A stretch of 64,000 nucleotides of DNA from an uncultured Collinsella sp. (GTDB taxonomy: Bacteria; Actinomycetota; Coriobacteriia; Coriobacteriales; Coriobacteriaceae), in assembly GCA_900541045.1 (NCBI GenBank), contig UQID01000006.1, positions 1-64,000 of the forward strand, in the 5' to 3' direction. Of the stretch, positions 8,183 through 18,333 are shown one piece after another; position 1 is the stretch's first letter; every line of letters starts with the position of its first letter. The notes under the pieces were generated by a model. That model did no database searches and was not told where the DNA came from. It worked only from the letters and a program-made list of their open reading frames with translations. The position numbers were made by a program, and so were the translations under genes.

Positions 8183-8818
8183 ATGAATAAAGATCTGTAT
8201 CTGGTCCGTCATGGACAGACGATATTCAACCTTAAGCGCATTATTCAGGGTTGGAGCGATTCGCCACTCACGCAGCTTGGTTGCGACCAGGCGGTGCGCG
8301 CCGGTATGTTCTTGCGTGCGCGTGGCATCGAACCCGATCATGCCTACACCTCCACACTGCACCGCACCGAGCAGACTATCGCCAACCTGTGGCCGGGCCT
8401 TGCCTACGAGCGCCTTGATGGCCTGCGCGAGTGGTTCTTTGGCGATTTTGAGGCCGAGCGCGTGATGCTCATGCCCGAGCGTCCGTGGCGTGACTTCTAC
8501 CGCCAATTTGGCGGCGAGGGGCAGATGCAGGTGCGCGAGCGCATGGTGGCGACGTTGACCGATCTTATGCGACGTCCGGACCACGAGTGCGTGCTCGCGG
8601 TGAGCCACGCCTCGTCCATCAAGGAATTTTTGGACCACGTGAGGGGAGCGGCGGCCGACGAGCGCGAGCGCGTTCCGGGCAACTGCTCGGTGCTGCATTT
8701 TGCGTTTGACGATGCGACGGATACGTTTGAACTGGTCGAAGTCTTTACGCAAGAAGATTATGCGCGCGAGCTGGGTCTTGAGCCGCTCGTGGCGGCAGCG
8801 GGTCCGCAGCGCGGGTAG
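8183..8818 (+). CDS. Histidine phosphatase (phosphoglycerate mutase-like), copy 2
   Basis: A 211-residue paralogue of the preceding gene: LVRHGQTIFN, then STLHRTEQTI, then the second catalytic His in VSHASSIKEF. The ATG at 8183 is preceded by AAAGGA. The upstream reading frame overlaps copy 1 and is not coding. The tandem arrangement and shared IIQGWSDSPLT/ILQGWHDSPLT motif point to a local gene duplication. Confidence 0.88.
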   Translation: MNKDLYLVRHGQTIFNLKRIIQGWSDSPLTQLGCDQAVRAGMFLRARGIEPDHAYTSTLHRTEQTIANLWPGLAYERLDGLREWFFGDFEAERVMLMPERPWRDFYRQFGGEGQMQVRERMVATLTDLMRRPDHECVLAVSHASSIKEFLDHVRGAAADERERVPGNCSVLHFAFDDATDTFELVEVFTQEDYARELGLEPLVAAAGPQRG

Positions 8819-8862
8819 CGCGGGCGTGGCGATGCGGATTGCCGACATCATTGCTCGATGCG

Positions 8863-8903
8863 AAAGGGGCGGGGATGCATGCGCATGTATCCCCGCCCCT
8901 TGT
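8863..8903. terminator. Bidirectional terminator between convergent genes
   Basis: GGGGCGGGGATGCATG pairs with CATGTATCCCCGCCCC to give a very stable hairpin. It lies between the stop codons of the second phosphatase (+) and the DUF1015-like gene (-) and can serve both. Confidence 0.7.
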
Positions 8904-8945
8904 TTGTCGAGCTGCCGAGTCTTTGTGCCGGGCGTTTAGGCCCTG

Positions 8946-9626
8946 TTAGAACCGTGCGATCTGGTGGGTCAGCAAACCCGTCGGAACCTGCGGTGCGCCG
9001 CCGGCAACCTGCGCGGCGGGGAATAACGCGGCAACGGTAAAGTTGAACGGCTCTTTGCCCGTGTAGGCGCCGGCTGCGCGGGCTTCGTCTGCCAGGAGCT
9101 GCGCCGCCCCTGCTAGCGCGGCAGCATAGGTGGGGTCGTCTGCCGGCGTCGGCTCCGGTGCCTGGTCGAGCATGGCTCGGATGGCAGCAACGGCGTCCTC
9201 GCGCTTGACCTCCCACGCGCGGTGCGTAATGCCGGCGGGGTCGGTGACGGCATAGAGCGACGCGCCCTCTTTGGCGGCACCGAGGATGATATCCATAACG
9301 GGCGAGGCCTCGTAGGCGAGCGACACGGGGCGCGGCTGCACCTTAAGCTCGGCGATTGCACGGGCGGCTGCAGCCGCATCTGCGGGGGTCGCGCCGTCGC
9401 CCGTCAGTACGCCGACCGGGCAAATTGCCACAACGCCCGTCACGCGCCCTGGCTCTCCGGAGCATTCGTACACGTAATACGCCGCGCCCGGATCTTTGAG
9501 CATGAGCCCGTCGGCAATGGCGCCGCGCAGGGCGTCGTTGCCGCTTAGGATGCCGCCCATCTGCGGCAGCGCTTCGAGCACGCGATCCTGAGCTGGGCGG
9601 ATGCAGGGAAACGGAAGTGCTTTCAT
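8946..9626 (-). CDS. DUF1015-like protein, short form
   Basis: A 226-residue protein. IRPAQDRVLEALP at the start, AYYVYE, and HRAWEV recall the DUF1015 family (IRPF...; YVY; H-x-W-x-V), whose usual length is about 400 residues, so this would be a short or diverged member. The function is unknown. It lies 39 bases downstream of the decayed M20 peptidase on the same strand and may have been co-transcribed with it. Confidence 0.55.
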   Translation of the reverse strand: MKALPFPCIRPAQDRVLEALPQMGGILSGNDALRGAIADGLMLKDPGAAYYVYECSGEPGRVTGVVAICPVGVLTGDGATPADAAAAARAIAELKVQPRPVSLAYEASPVMDIILGAAKEGASLYAVTDPAGITHRAWEVKREDAVAAIRAMLDQAPEPTPADDPTYAAALAGAAQLLADEARAAGAYTGKEPFNFTVAALFPAAQVAGGAPQVPTGLLTHQIARF

Positions 9627-9665
9627 GGGCGATCCTAACGCGCGAGTCGGTTTGTTCGCGGCTTA

Positions 9666-10150
9666 TTATGCCCCAACTTGGACGCTTGCGTCCCAGAGCG
9701 TGTTGTCAACAAGCGCGATGAGCACGTTCTGGCAGCGAACGATATCGGCATGGGCCCCGGCTCGTTGGGCTTATGCGCGAGCACCAACGAGCCGGGGCCG
9801 TAGCTCATGCAATTGCGGTTACCCGTCTTGCCGGCAATGACGGCGGTATCGGTGCAGCCGGTAAAGAAGCCGACGGTCGTGTCCGCGTCCGTCACGTCAT
9901 CGGCGGCGCGCTTGAGCGCAGCTAGAAGGGGAGAGTTCGGGTCGCGCTCGATGGCGGGGCGATCGCCCGTCACGGCGAAACTGCCATGGCAACCGGGAAC
10001 CGCGGCCTCGGCGGTGGCAGTGGCCTGCTCGACCATGTTGATCGCGGCGGCCGTATCGGTCGGCGGCGTCAGGCGCATGTCGACCCAGACCTTGGCGTGG
10101 TCGGGCACGACAAAGGGGCGATAGCCGCCCTCGTCATCATCAACCATATG
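9666..10150 (-). pseudogene. Decayed M20 metallopeptidase, N-terminus lost and frameshifted
   Basis: The readable protein from about 10150 contains the M20 dimerisation segment (VPDHAKVWVDMRLTPP) and the C-terminal catalytic region (GFFTGCTDTAVIAGKTG, then LAHKPNE), as in ArgE/DapE-type amidohydrolases. The N-terminal half with the first metal ligands is missing; the upstream DNA belongs to an unrelated divergent gene. Near 9753-9761 the frame breaks. In the next frame the family-typical tail continues (AHADIVRCQNVLIALVD) to a stop at 9666. A perfect 16-base inverted repeat (9753-9768 with 9784-9799) overlaps the break. Confidence 0.8.
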
Positions 10151-10300
10151 AAACCTCAGAATCGGTTTGCTTTGCAAACCGATTGTAAGTCACCTGCAGA
10201 TTCGCGACGTGCACGTAGCAGCATTTACCGTTCGCAGGCCGAGCCATCGCGTTTGCCGTCCGGGCGGGTTTACAAACGACGCAGTGGGTACGTACTCTCC

Positions 10301-11350
10301 ATGGACGACATGCTGTGCGACATATCTGCCTTTCGGTATCACCGGATACCCCCACAGGTCTTGGCGATAATGCCGGACCTGCCCGATTCTGCGGACGATC
10401 CGCGCAGGGAGCGCCTTTGTGAACATCCACTCGTCAAGCATTTCCTGCGCACTCCGTTACATGTGTTGGCGCAGGGCGGCTGCGGACGTAAGGGCGGTCG
10501 CATTGTCAGACATGTTTGGAACGGGGAGAGGCCGTTTGGCTCCGTGCAGCAGACGGAGTTTGGCCTTGATGTCGCGTCCCCGCTCTTTACCCTGCTGACC
10601 CTGGCTTCCTCGGTTTCAAACGAGCGTCTGATCATGTGCATGTTTGAGATGTGCGGCACCTTTGCCGTGTGCAAGATAGCACCTCAAGTAAAGTTGGCGC
10701 TTGAGCAGGCATATGGGAGCCGGTGGGGTGACGCACGGTCGGGCTGGGAAAACGTAAAGGATGCCTCGGGGAATCCAACGGACTTGTGGAAACGACCTCC
10801 CTTGATCGAGCTCTCTGACCTTACGGAGTTCGCCAATAAGATCCAGGGACTCCGCGGTGCTAAATCATTCACACGTGCCGCGAAATGCATTACGGGGGTT
10901 GTGGCATCGCCGCTTGAGGTCCAAGCTTCGATGCTGTTTGGCCTTTCGAGGCTGCGCGGCGGCGAAGGGCTGCGCCTTACCAATAACGTCGAGATTCGCA
11001 TGACGCGCAGCGCCCGCCTGATTTCGGGGCTTGATAGGCGCTACGCCGATATCTTGCTGTCAAATAAGGATGGCAGCCGAGAGTGTCTGGTTGAATGCCA
11101 GGGTAAAGCCATTCACGGATCCATAGAATCCAAGATCTCGGACTCCGATCGAACGACGGCCCTGCAGACGATGGGATATCCCGTCGTTCTGATGACCTAT
11201 GGTCAGCTGGTCGACTCCGATGCCTTCCGCGTGGTGACGGAACTCATCATGTCCTATCTCGATGTGCCACTGAAAGACAAGACGCCGCGGCAGCAAGAGC
11301 TCGAACGGCGACTTCGTGAGGAGATTTTTATCGATTGGGCGGGAATGTAG
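10301..11350 (+). CDS. Lineage-specific protein with PD-(D/E)XK-like C-terminus
   Basis: A 349-residue protein I cannot assign to a named family. The C-terminal 100 residues contain RRYADILLS, then VECQGK, then RTTALQTMGYPVVLMTYGQL; this order (Asp, Glu-x-x-x-Lys, then an Arg-rich helix) resembles Vsr/DUF559-type nuclease folds. The middle is helical with no clear motif. No strong ribosome site precedes the ATG at 10301. It follows directly on the truncated M20 gene and is followed by an AT-rich gap, so it may be a transferred segment that replaced the peptidase 5' end. Confidence 0.6.
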   Translation: MDDMLCDISAFRYHRIPPQVLAIMPDLPDSADDPRRERLCEHPLVKHFLRTPLHVLAQGGCGRKGGRIVRHVWNGERPFGSVQQTEFGLDVASPLFTLLTLASSVSNERLIMCMFEMCGTFAVCKIAPQVKLALEQAYGSRWGDARSGWENVKDASGNPTDLWKRPPLIELSDLTEFANKIQGLRGAKSFTRAAKCITGVVASPLEVQASMLFGLSRLRGGEGLRLTNNVEIRMTRSARLISGLDRRYADILLSNKDGSRECLVECQGKAIHGSIESKISDSDRTTALQTMGYPVVLMTYGQLVDSDAFRVVTELIMSYLDVPLKDKTPRQQELERRLREEIFIDWAGM

Positions 11351-11699
11351 CCGCGCGGGTGGAAAACGGTCGCGGAAGCTAGGGTTTTAGTTGCGAATAG
11401 CCTTCAATTGCTCCTTGGAATTGGCTTGAAAAGTGCTACCTAGAGCAAGTTATTTCGGAAAATGGACAGTCAACTTTAGTTTGGCATATAGAGATCGATT
11501 TTTACCTACTAAAACCCCTGATAAAGCTGTTTGTAAAAGCAGTTGTGCTTAGCGACTAGGGCCTCACTGTCGATTATCCGAAAAAACTTATTATGGGTAG
11601 CATTTTCAAAACCAGCCGGAGCAACGAAATCGGCCCCCGTTTCGTGAAAACGGGGGCCGAATGGGCTTCATGGTCTGCCTGGCAGGCTTGGCGCCGGCG
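11351..11699. other. Gene-free AT-rich gap
   Basis: No credible gene. G+C is clearly lower than in flanking genes. TAGGGTTTTAGTTG near 11380 and CTACTAAAACCCCT near 11509 are imperfect inverted copies about 130 bases apart and may mark a decayed mobile or structured element. The right end holds the serA terminator. Confidence 0.5.
11630..11660 (-). terminator. Terminator of the serC-serA unit
   Basis: TCGGCCCCCGTTT and its near-complement AAACGGGGGCCGA form a strong hairpin 40 bases after the serA stop codon. The following T-run on the minus strand is weak (ATTTCGTT). Confidence 0.6.
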
Positions 11700-12863
11700 C
11701 TATTTGATCACGCGCACGCGATACATCGACGGAATTTGCTTGAGCGCCTCGATGGTGCTGCTGTCCAGGTGCTCGTCGGTGTCGAACATGGTGTAGGCGT
11801 TCTCGCCGGCGGACTCGTTGGTCATACGCTGCACGTTGGCGTTGTCCTTGGCCAGGATTGCGGTGATCTGGCCGATCATGTTGGGCACGTTGGCGTGCAG
11901 GCAGGCGATGCGGCTCGCGGCGCGCGCCTTGCCCATGCTGCAGGCGGGGTAGTTGACGCTGTGTGCGATGTTGCCGTTCTCCAGGTAATCCTTGAGCTCG
12001 CTGATGGCCATGTCGGCACAGTTGGCCTCGGCCTCGCCAGTGCCGGCGCCCGAGTGAGTGGTGATAAACGTGTTGGGCATCTTGACGGTCTTGGGCGTGG
12101 CAAAGTCGCAGCTAAACCAGCTCAGCTTGCCCTCGCGCAGGGCTGCGTCGACGGCGTCCTCGTCAATGATGGTTTCGCGTGCGTAGTTGATGAGCACGGC
12201 GTCGGGTGCCAGCAGGTTAATCTGCTCGGTGCTGATCATGCCGATGGTGTCGGCCTTGCTGGGCACGTGCACGGTGAGGTAGTCGCAGCCGCGGCAGAGG
12301 TCCTCGAGCGTGCCCACGCGCTGCACCTCGCGGCTCAGCACCCATGCGTGCTCAACGGAAATGAACGGATCGTAGCCGTAGACGTCCATGCCCAGATCGA
12401 CGCAGGCGTTGGCGACCTTGGAGCCCACGTTGCCCAGGCCGATGACGCCGATGCGCTTGCCCTTGAGCTCGCGGCCCACAAAGGCCTTCTTGGCCTTCTC
12501 AGCATCGACCTGGATCTCGGGGTCGTCGGCGTTGTCGCGCACCCAGTTCATCGACTGCACGACGCCGCGGCTCGAAAGCACCAGCATGCCCAGGACGAGC
12601 TCCTTGACGGCGTTGCTGTTGGCGCCGGGGGAGTTAAAGACGACGACGCCCTTCTTGGCGTACTCCTCGACGGGGATGTTGTTGACGCCGGCGCCGCAGC
12701 GGGCGATGGCGCGGATGCCCTCGGGCAGCTCGTAGCCGTGCAGGTCGGTCGAGCGCATCAGAATCGCGTCGGCCTCCTCGGCGGTGCTTACAAATTCGTA
12801 GCCCTCGCCAAACTCGACTTTGCCGTCTTTAGTGATGTCGTCGATGGTCTTAATCTTACGCAT
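11700..12863 (-). CDS. serA: D-3-phosphoglycerate dehydrogenase
   Basis: A 387-residue enzyme that oxidises 3-phosphoglycerate in the first step of serine synthesis. It has the NAD-binding GVIGLGNVGSKVAN near residue 140, the catalytic Arg in IRAIARCGAGVNN, a THSGAGTGEAE segment carrying the catalytic His, and a C-terminal ACT domain (ANVPNMIGQITAILA) that usually mediates serine feedback. The length is that of the short ACT-type class. It lies 72 bases downstream of serC on the same strand; the thrid enzyme of the pathway, SerB, is not in the window. Confidence 0.95.
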   Translation of the reverse strand: MRKIKTIDDITKDGKVEFGEGYEFVSTAEEADAILMRSTDLHGYELPEGIRAIARCGAGVNNIPVEEYAKKGVVVFNSPGANSNAVKELVLGMLVLSSRGVVQSMNWVRDNADDPEIQVDAEKAKKAFVGRELKGKRIGVIGLGNVGSKVANACVDLGMDVYGYDPFISVEHAWVLSREVQRVGTLEDLCRGCDYLTVHVPSKADTIGMISTEQINLLAPDAVLINYARETIIDEDAVDAALREGKLSWFSCDFATPKTVKMPNTFITTHSGAGTGEAEANCADMAISELKDYLENGNIAHSVNYPACSMGKARAASRIACLHANVPNMIGQITAILAKDNANVQRMTNESAGENAYTMFDTDEHLDSSTIEALKQIPSMYRVRVIK

Positions 12864-12935
12864 GGAAAAACTCCTTAGCAGGTTTTGATCTAAACAGGTT
12901 GGTCTGAGGCGGCTGGTCGGCCCGCGTGCTGCGGG

Positions 12936-14060
<1,125 letters not shown>

Positions 14061-14202
14061 CTTCTAGTTCCCCCTCGTAGTCGTTTGGACGTTCGGGATA
14101 CTTTAGCACAGTGGAGCGCCAGGCGCGACCGTATCACGGTAAAACTCGAGTGCACCGCTATGATTTACAGGATGGTTACATGGGGGAGGGCGGTCGTTAG
14201 GT

Positions 14203-15945
14203 CTATATCACCGGGATATACCGTGACAAATACTCCTTGAGCGCCGTATTGCACACATAGAGATACGTTCCCAACATGCCGCGCGTCATGAGAACGTAGT
14301 AGGCGTTGACGATAATCTTTCGTAGGTCGTCGTCGCTTGCCTTTTTCTTTGCGACGGTATCTTTGAAGTTTGCCTTGTTAACGCAGACGCCCCCTTTGTC
14401 GTTGTCGTAGTAAATGTCTGGCCCCAGAATTACGAAGCCGTAGTTGAGGTCGTAGCCCTGTACCGTGTGGATGCATCCGACCTCGTTGACGGCGTTGGGG
14501 GAGTTAACCCAATCCTTTTGACTCGAGTTCCAACGTTTAGGGATGCCCTCAATGACGATGTCGAACGCGTCTTTGTGTTTCTTCGTTTCCCACTTCCACG
14601 CAAAACCTGCCGTCATGCGGGATAGACCAACTTCTTCTTCCTTGGCTTGCTGTAGGGAACAGAAATCCTCAAATTGGTTGACGATTCCAAACTGGTATCT
14701 GGGGGTATCGCTGTTCGGATCCCCGGTTCGCGAATCGTAAGGCTCCGATGAAAAGAGATTCTTGAATTTCATGCCGGCATGCATATACGCTTTGTTATCG
14801 AGTAGATCATATACAAAGTCGAGATACTCATCGCCGCCGCGTACTCGCATTTGCGTGCTTAGGCTGAACTCTTCAGTTTCAATGCCCTCTTCTTCGAGTT
14901 GGTTAAGTCGCCGCTCAAGACCGTCTCGATTGAGGCCGGATGCCCTGACTTGCTGCTTGGGGTCATAAAACAGATATGCCTTGTCGCAGCATTTGAATAT
15001 CCAGTCAACTTGGTTGCTTGTGTGCGGAAGGTCAAGACGATCACAAGTGCTATAGAAGGCCTTGATGCCGGAGCCCATGCTTAGATAATTACCCAGTCGA
15101 TGTGCTTCATCGACAAGTAGGATGTCATAACGATCATTTTTGGTTACGTCACTGGGGCTCAAGATATCGCCAGGCTTTAACCCTGGAAGGAAGTGCGTGA
15201 GTTTCCTGAGGGTCTTTTTCAGGGAATCCATGGGGGTGACAAAACCGACTCGCAGGCCGGAAAGGTTGGGCTCATTTTTGATTTTGAACATGAGACTGAT
15301 GGCGAGGATTGTTTTACCTGTTCCCGGCGCGCCATTCACGACGGTTATACGTTCTCTTTTTGAGCCGCCATGTTTTACGTCTTCATGCTCCTGTTCGAGA
15401 CGTTTAAAAATCGTCTCGATCGTTTCGTATTGGTCGGGCGTAAGCGTCTTGAAAGGCGAGAACTTGAACAGATCGGAGTTCTCGAGCTCTTCAATCGGAT
15501 GAATCGCGTAGTTTTCTTCGCGAAGCTTTGTCCAGAGGTCTCGGAACCTCTGGCGATACTGAGGCCGCTCAAAATAATCGAATTGGGCATAGCCGTTGTT
15601 GGCATTGGTGACCTGGTATTTTTCGTCGGCACAGAACAGCTCAATAAGTCGATTCTCGAACTCGAACGTTGCGGATTGGTTGAAGGTGGGATTGTCGATC
15701 AGAAGGGTCCGGTCGAAGTCCTTGTCCACGTTTGCAGCGTGTTGTTTCATACGGCGCTGGTAATTGGTTGTTTGGCCGATGTATGCCGTCTTGTTTTTGC
15801 TGTTGGTAAGAATGTAAAGGACGGGCCAGCTCTCGTCATGATGGGTCCCGGGCTTTGGCGTGCCAAAGTCCTGAAGCGATTCGCTTGTCTCAAAGGGCTG
15901 GGGTAGGGGAAGCGTGTATTGCCGAAGGGCGAACTCATTACTCAT
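14203..15945 (-). CDS. GIY-YIG nuclease fused to DUF2075 (Schlafen-3-like) helicase
   Basis: A 580-residue fusion. A GIY-YIG nuclease domain (about 40-120; LYIL, AYIGQT, then RRMKQH) is followed by an SF1-like helicase/ATPase: Walker A GAPGTGKT at 205-212, Walker B DILLVDEAHRL, QMRVRGGDEYLDF, HTVQGYDLNYGFVIL and the VLMTRGM motif near the end. The ATG at 15945 overlaps the end of the MazG-like gene by 8 bases, so the pair is translationally coupled. G+C is lower than the neighbours. Such helicases occur in defence islands; an antiphage role is inference. Confidence 0.85.
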   Translation of the reverse strand: MSNEFALRQYTLPLPQPFETSESLQDFGTPKPGTHHDESWPVLYILTNSKNKTAYIGQTTNYQRRMKQHAANVDKDFDRTLLIDNPTFNQSATFEFENRLIELFCADEKYQVTNANNGYAQFDYFERPQYRQRFRDLWTKLREENYAIHPIEELENSDLFKFSPFKTLTPDQYETIETIFKRLEQEHEDVKHGGSKRERITVVNGAPGTGKTILAISLMFKIKNEPNLSGLRVGFVTPMDSLKKTLRKLTHFLPGLKPGDILSPSDVTKNDRYDILLVDEAHRLGNYLSMGSGIKAFYSTCDRLDLPHTSNQVDWIFKCCDKAYLFYDPKQQVRASGLNRDGLERRLNQLEEEGIETEEFSLSTQMRVRGGDEYLDFVYDLLDNKAYMHAGMKFKNLFSSEPYDSRTGDPNSDTPRYQFGIVNQFEDFCSLQQAKEEEVGLSRMTAGFAWKWETKKHKDAFDIVIEGIPKRWNSSQKDWVNSPNAVNEVGCIHTVQGYDLNYGFVILGPDIYYDNDKGGVCVNKANFKDTVAKKKASDDDLRKIIVNAYYVLMTRGMLGTYLYVCNTALKEYLSRYIPVI

Positions 15946-16294
15946 GATGGTCCGCCTTTCTGTATTCGTTAGATGATGCATCGACGGGGTAGCGCTCGCC
16001 ATTGCGCTTGAGCTTGGACGAAAGCGCCGCTGGCAGGTCGATTTCATTTAAATCTGAGAAACGCAGAAGGAAAAGAAGCGTGTCGGCGACTTCGTCTTCG
16101 ATAGCTTGGCGTTGCTCGGTGTCTTCGAACATTTCTGCAATGCGCTCGTCGCTCACAAAACGAAAGAGCTGAAGGAGCTCGGAGGACTCAGTTGCCATGC
16201 CGATGGCAAGCTCTTTTGGCGTGTGATATTTGCGCCAGTCGCGTGCATCACAAAAGTCCCTGACTTGTTTCGTCATGGCATCGAGCTTATCCAT
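15938..16294 (-). CDS. MazG-like nucleotide pyrophosphohydrolase
   Basis: A 118-residue all-alpha NTP pyrophosphatase. The metal-binding Glu/Asp residues are seen in MATESSELLQL and EDEVADTLLFLL, and LKRNGERYP is the usual family ending. This class hydrolyses (d)NTPs to NMP and pyrophosphate. The ATG at 16294 has AGGGAGG at good spacing; a TTG three codons upstream would sit on the ribosome site. It is the upstream partner of the GIY-YIG/DUF2075 gene. Nucleotide removal combined with a nuclease-helicase suggests a defence or DNA-damage module. Confidence 0.85.
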   Translation of the reverse strand: MDKLDAMTKQVRDFCDARDWRKYHTPKELAIGMATESSELLQLFRFVSDERIAEMFEDTEQRQAIEDEVADTLLFLLRFSDLNEIDLPAALSSKLKRNGERYPVDASSNEYRKADHHE

Positions 16295-16409
16295 CGTCCG
16301 CAACCTCCCTGATGTTCATTGTTTTATTATGGCCGTATCTGGTATTTATTGCACATCATTTGGGGTGTGCGGTTTGTTCGGTCGCGATTGGCCGGTAGGA
16401 GGTTTCACC

Positions 16410-16616
16410 ATGAAGATCGAAGTTGACGTAGGTCAGCTGCGCGAGAGCCTGCTCGACCGCGTGGGGTCTGCGGCGGGCGTGGGCTTTCCGGCCGCCATGC
16501 TCGACGTGATGGATATCGAGGACGAGTCGCCCCAAGAGCTCCTAGCCCGAGCCGAACGCGAAGGCCTCGACCTCCGTGTCTTCGCCACAGGCGACGATAC
16601 GGACGACGGTTGGTAG
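16410..16616 (+). CDS. Small acidic conserved hypothetical protein
   Basis: A 68-residue protein beginning MKIEVDVGQLRESLLDRVG, mostly helical and acidic, ending in TGDDTDDGW. I do not recognise a family. The strong TAGGAGG seven bases before the ATG, normal codon use and its position between terminators support a real gene. It is divergent from the MazG-like gene. Confidence 0.65.
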   Translation: MKIEVDVGQLRESLLDRVGSAAGVGFPAAMLDVMDIEDESPQELLARAEREGLDLRVFATGDDTDDGW

Positions 16617-16651
16617 CCATAGCCACCCCTCAACCTTATCCCCTCAATAAC

Positions 16652-16714
16652 TTGCGGTGAAATAGGGACTGTTTAGGCTGCTAGAAGGCCTATTTAGTCT
16701 CTATTTCACCGCAA
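16652..16714. repeat. Family E palindromic repeat (copy 1), terminator-like
   Basis: Arms TTGCGGTGAAATAG (16652-16665) and its exact complement (16701-16714) are extended by a nearly continuous inner stem. It lies between convergent genes and could end both transcripts. A related hairpin is at 43100-43162. Confidence 0.75.
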
Positions 16715-16731
16715 CTTATGGGTGGGGCTGG

Positions 16732-18333
16732 CTACGACGCTAGCGTGGCAATGACGGCTTCGTCGCCGGCATATATGAGGGTGTTGCCGTCGGGGATGAT
16801 CGTTTGGCCGTCGCGTTTGAGCATCACCACGATAAAGGGGTGCTTGCCTTGTGGCACATCGCGCAGGCGCAGTCCTGCCAGGCGACCGTGGGGTGTCACG
16901 GTGACCTCGCGCAGCATAACCTCGGCACGCTCTTCAAACGTCGGCGCGGCCATAACCAGAAGGTCGCCTTCTTCAATTACGGTGTCGCCGTTGGGCAGCA
17001 CCGGGTGCGCACCGTCACGCAGCACCAGGACCACAAGCATGTTCGTGACGCTGCCAATATCGGCGAGCGAGCGTCCGGCAAACGGATGTCCCGCGCCTAC
17101 CTTGAGCTTAACGAAAGACATGCCGTCCTCGTCGCGGTAGTCGTTAAACGTGCGGCGCACGTCGCCTTCCGCGTCGATCATATCGAGTTTCTTCGCCACC
17201 GCCGGCAGCAGCGAGCCCTGCACCACAATGCTCGACACGGCGATCACAAACACCAGGTCAAACAGGTCGTGACCACCGGGAACACCGACCACCACGGCAA
17301 AGAGGCTAAACACGACCGAAGCGGCACCGCGCAGACCCGCCCAGCTTACGAGCGCAACCTGGCGAGGGTTAGTCTTAAAGGGCGCCAACAGCAGGCCCAC
17401 GGCGATGGGGCGGCTCACAAAGAGCATAAACGCCATGAGTGCCAGGCCCGGTAGCAGCATTTGCGGCAGGCGTGCGGGCGTCACGAGCAGACCGAGCAAG
17501 AAGAAGATAGTCATCTCGGCCATCTCAGTGAGGGTATCGAAGAAGTGTGCCATTTCGACCTTGCCGGTGATGTCGCTCGCGCCCAGAACAATACCTGCCA
17601 GGTATACGGCCAAAAAGCCGTTGCCGCCCAGGTAGCTCGGCAGCGCGTAGGCCACGATCGCCACGGCGAACAAAAAGATGGTCTGCGCGCCCTCGGCCGT
17701 TGCGTGCGCGCGTTCAATCAGGCGGCTGGATGTCCAGCCGATGGCAAGGCCCAGCCCCACACCCAGGATGATCTGCTTGGCCAGCAGCACGGGAATGTCG
17801 ATGTTGCCGCCCGCCGCGATGGTCGCGAGCACCGCGGTGAGCATGCAGGCGACGGGGTCGTTGGAGCCGGATTCGACCTCGAGCAGCGAGTCGGTGCCGC
17901 CCCTCAGCGAAAGGTTGTGCTCGCGCAGCACGCTAAAGACGCTCGCCGCATCGGTCGATGCCACGACCGACCCCAGCAGCAGGCCGCCGATCCAGTCGAA
18001 GCCCAGCGCGAAGTGTGCGAACACGCCGGTGATGCCGGCGGTGGCGATAACGCCGAGCGTGCTCAGCAGTACCGCGGGCGCGGCGACAGGTTTGGCACGG
18101 TCGATGTTGGTGTTAAAGCCGCCGTAGAACATGATGAATAGTAGCGCCGTGCTGCAGACGGTTTCGGTAAGTGCGTAGTCGCTAAAGTCGATGTGCGCCG
18201 GGCCGTTGACGCCCAGCAGCATGCCGAGCGCGATAAAGATGAGCAGGGTGGGGAAGGGGAGCTTTTTGCCGACGGGCTTGATGGTCAGGCACAAAATGAT
18301 GACGAGGCCGATGAAGAGAAGTATCTGGTTCAT
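16732..18333 (-). CDS. Monovalent cation:proton antiporter with TrkA-C domain
   Basis: A 533-residue protein: about 12 membrane helices (1-390) of the CPA1 Na+(K+)/H+ exchanger fold followed by a cytosolic TrkA-C domain (about 400-470; GHPFAGRSLADIG, GDTVIEEGDLLVM). FYGGFNTNIDRAK and STDAASVFSVL are characteristic of the NhaP2/CvrA branch, which exports potassium. It stands alone. Confidence 0.88.
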   Translation of the reverse strand: MNQILLFIGLVIILCLTIKPVGKKLPFPTLLIFIALGMLLGVNGPAHIDFSDYALTETVCSTALLFIMFYGGFNTNIDRAKPVAAPAVLLSTLGVIATAGITGVFAHFALGFDWIGGLLLGSVVASTDAASVFSVLREHNLSLRGGTDSLLEVESGSNDPVACMLTAVLATIAAGGNIDIPVLLAKQIILGVGLGLAIGWTSSRLIERAHATAEGAQTIFLFAVAIVAYALPSYLGGNGFLAVYLAGIVLGASDITGKVEMAHFFDTLTEMAEMTIFFLLGLLVTPARLPQMLLPGLALMAFMLFVSRPIAVGLLLAPFKTNPRQVALVSWAGLRGAASVVFSLFAVVVGVPGGHDLFDLVFVIAVSSIVVQGSLLPAVAKKLDMIDAEGDVRRTFNDYRDEDGMSFVKLKVGAGHPFAGRSLADIGSVTNMLVVLVLRDGAHPVLPNGDTVIEEGDLLVMAAPTFEERAEVMLREVTVTPHGRLAGLRLRDVPQGKHPFIVVMLKRDGQTIIPDGNTLIYAGDEAVIATLAS

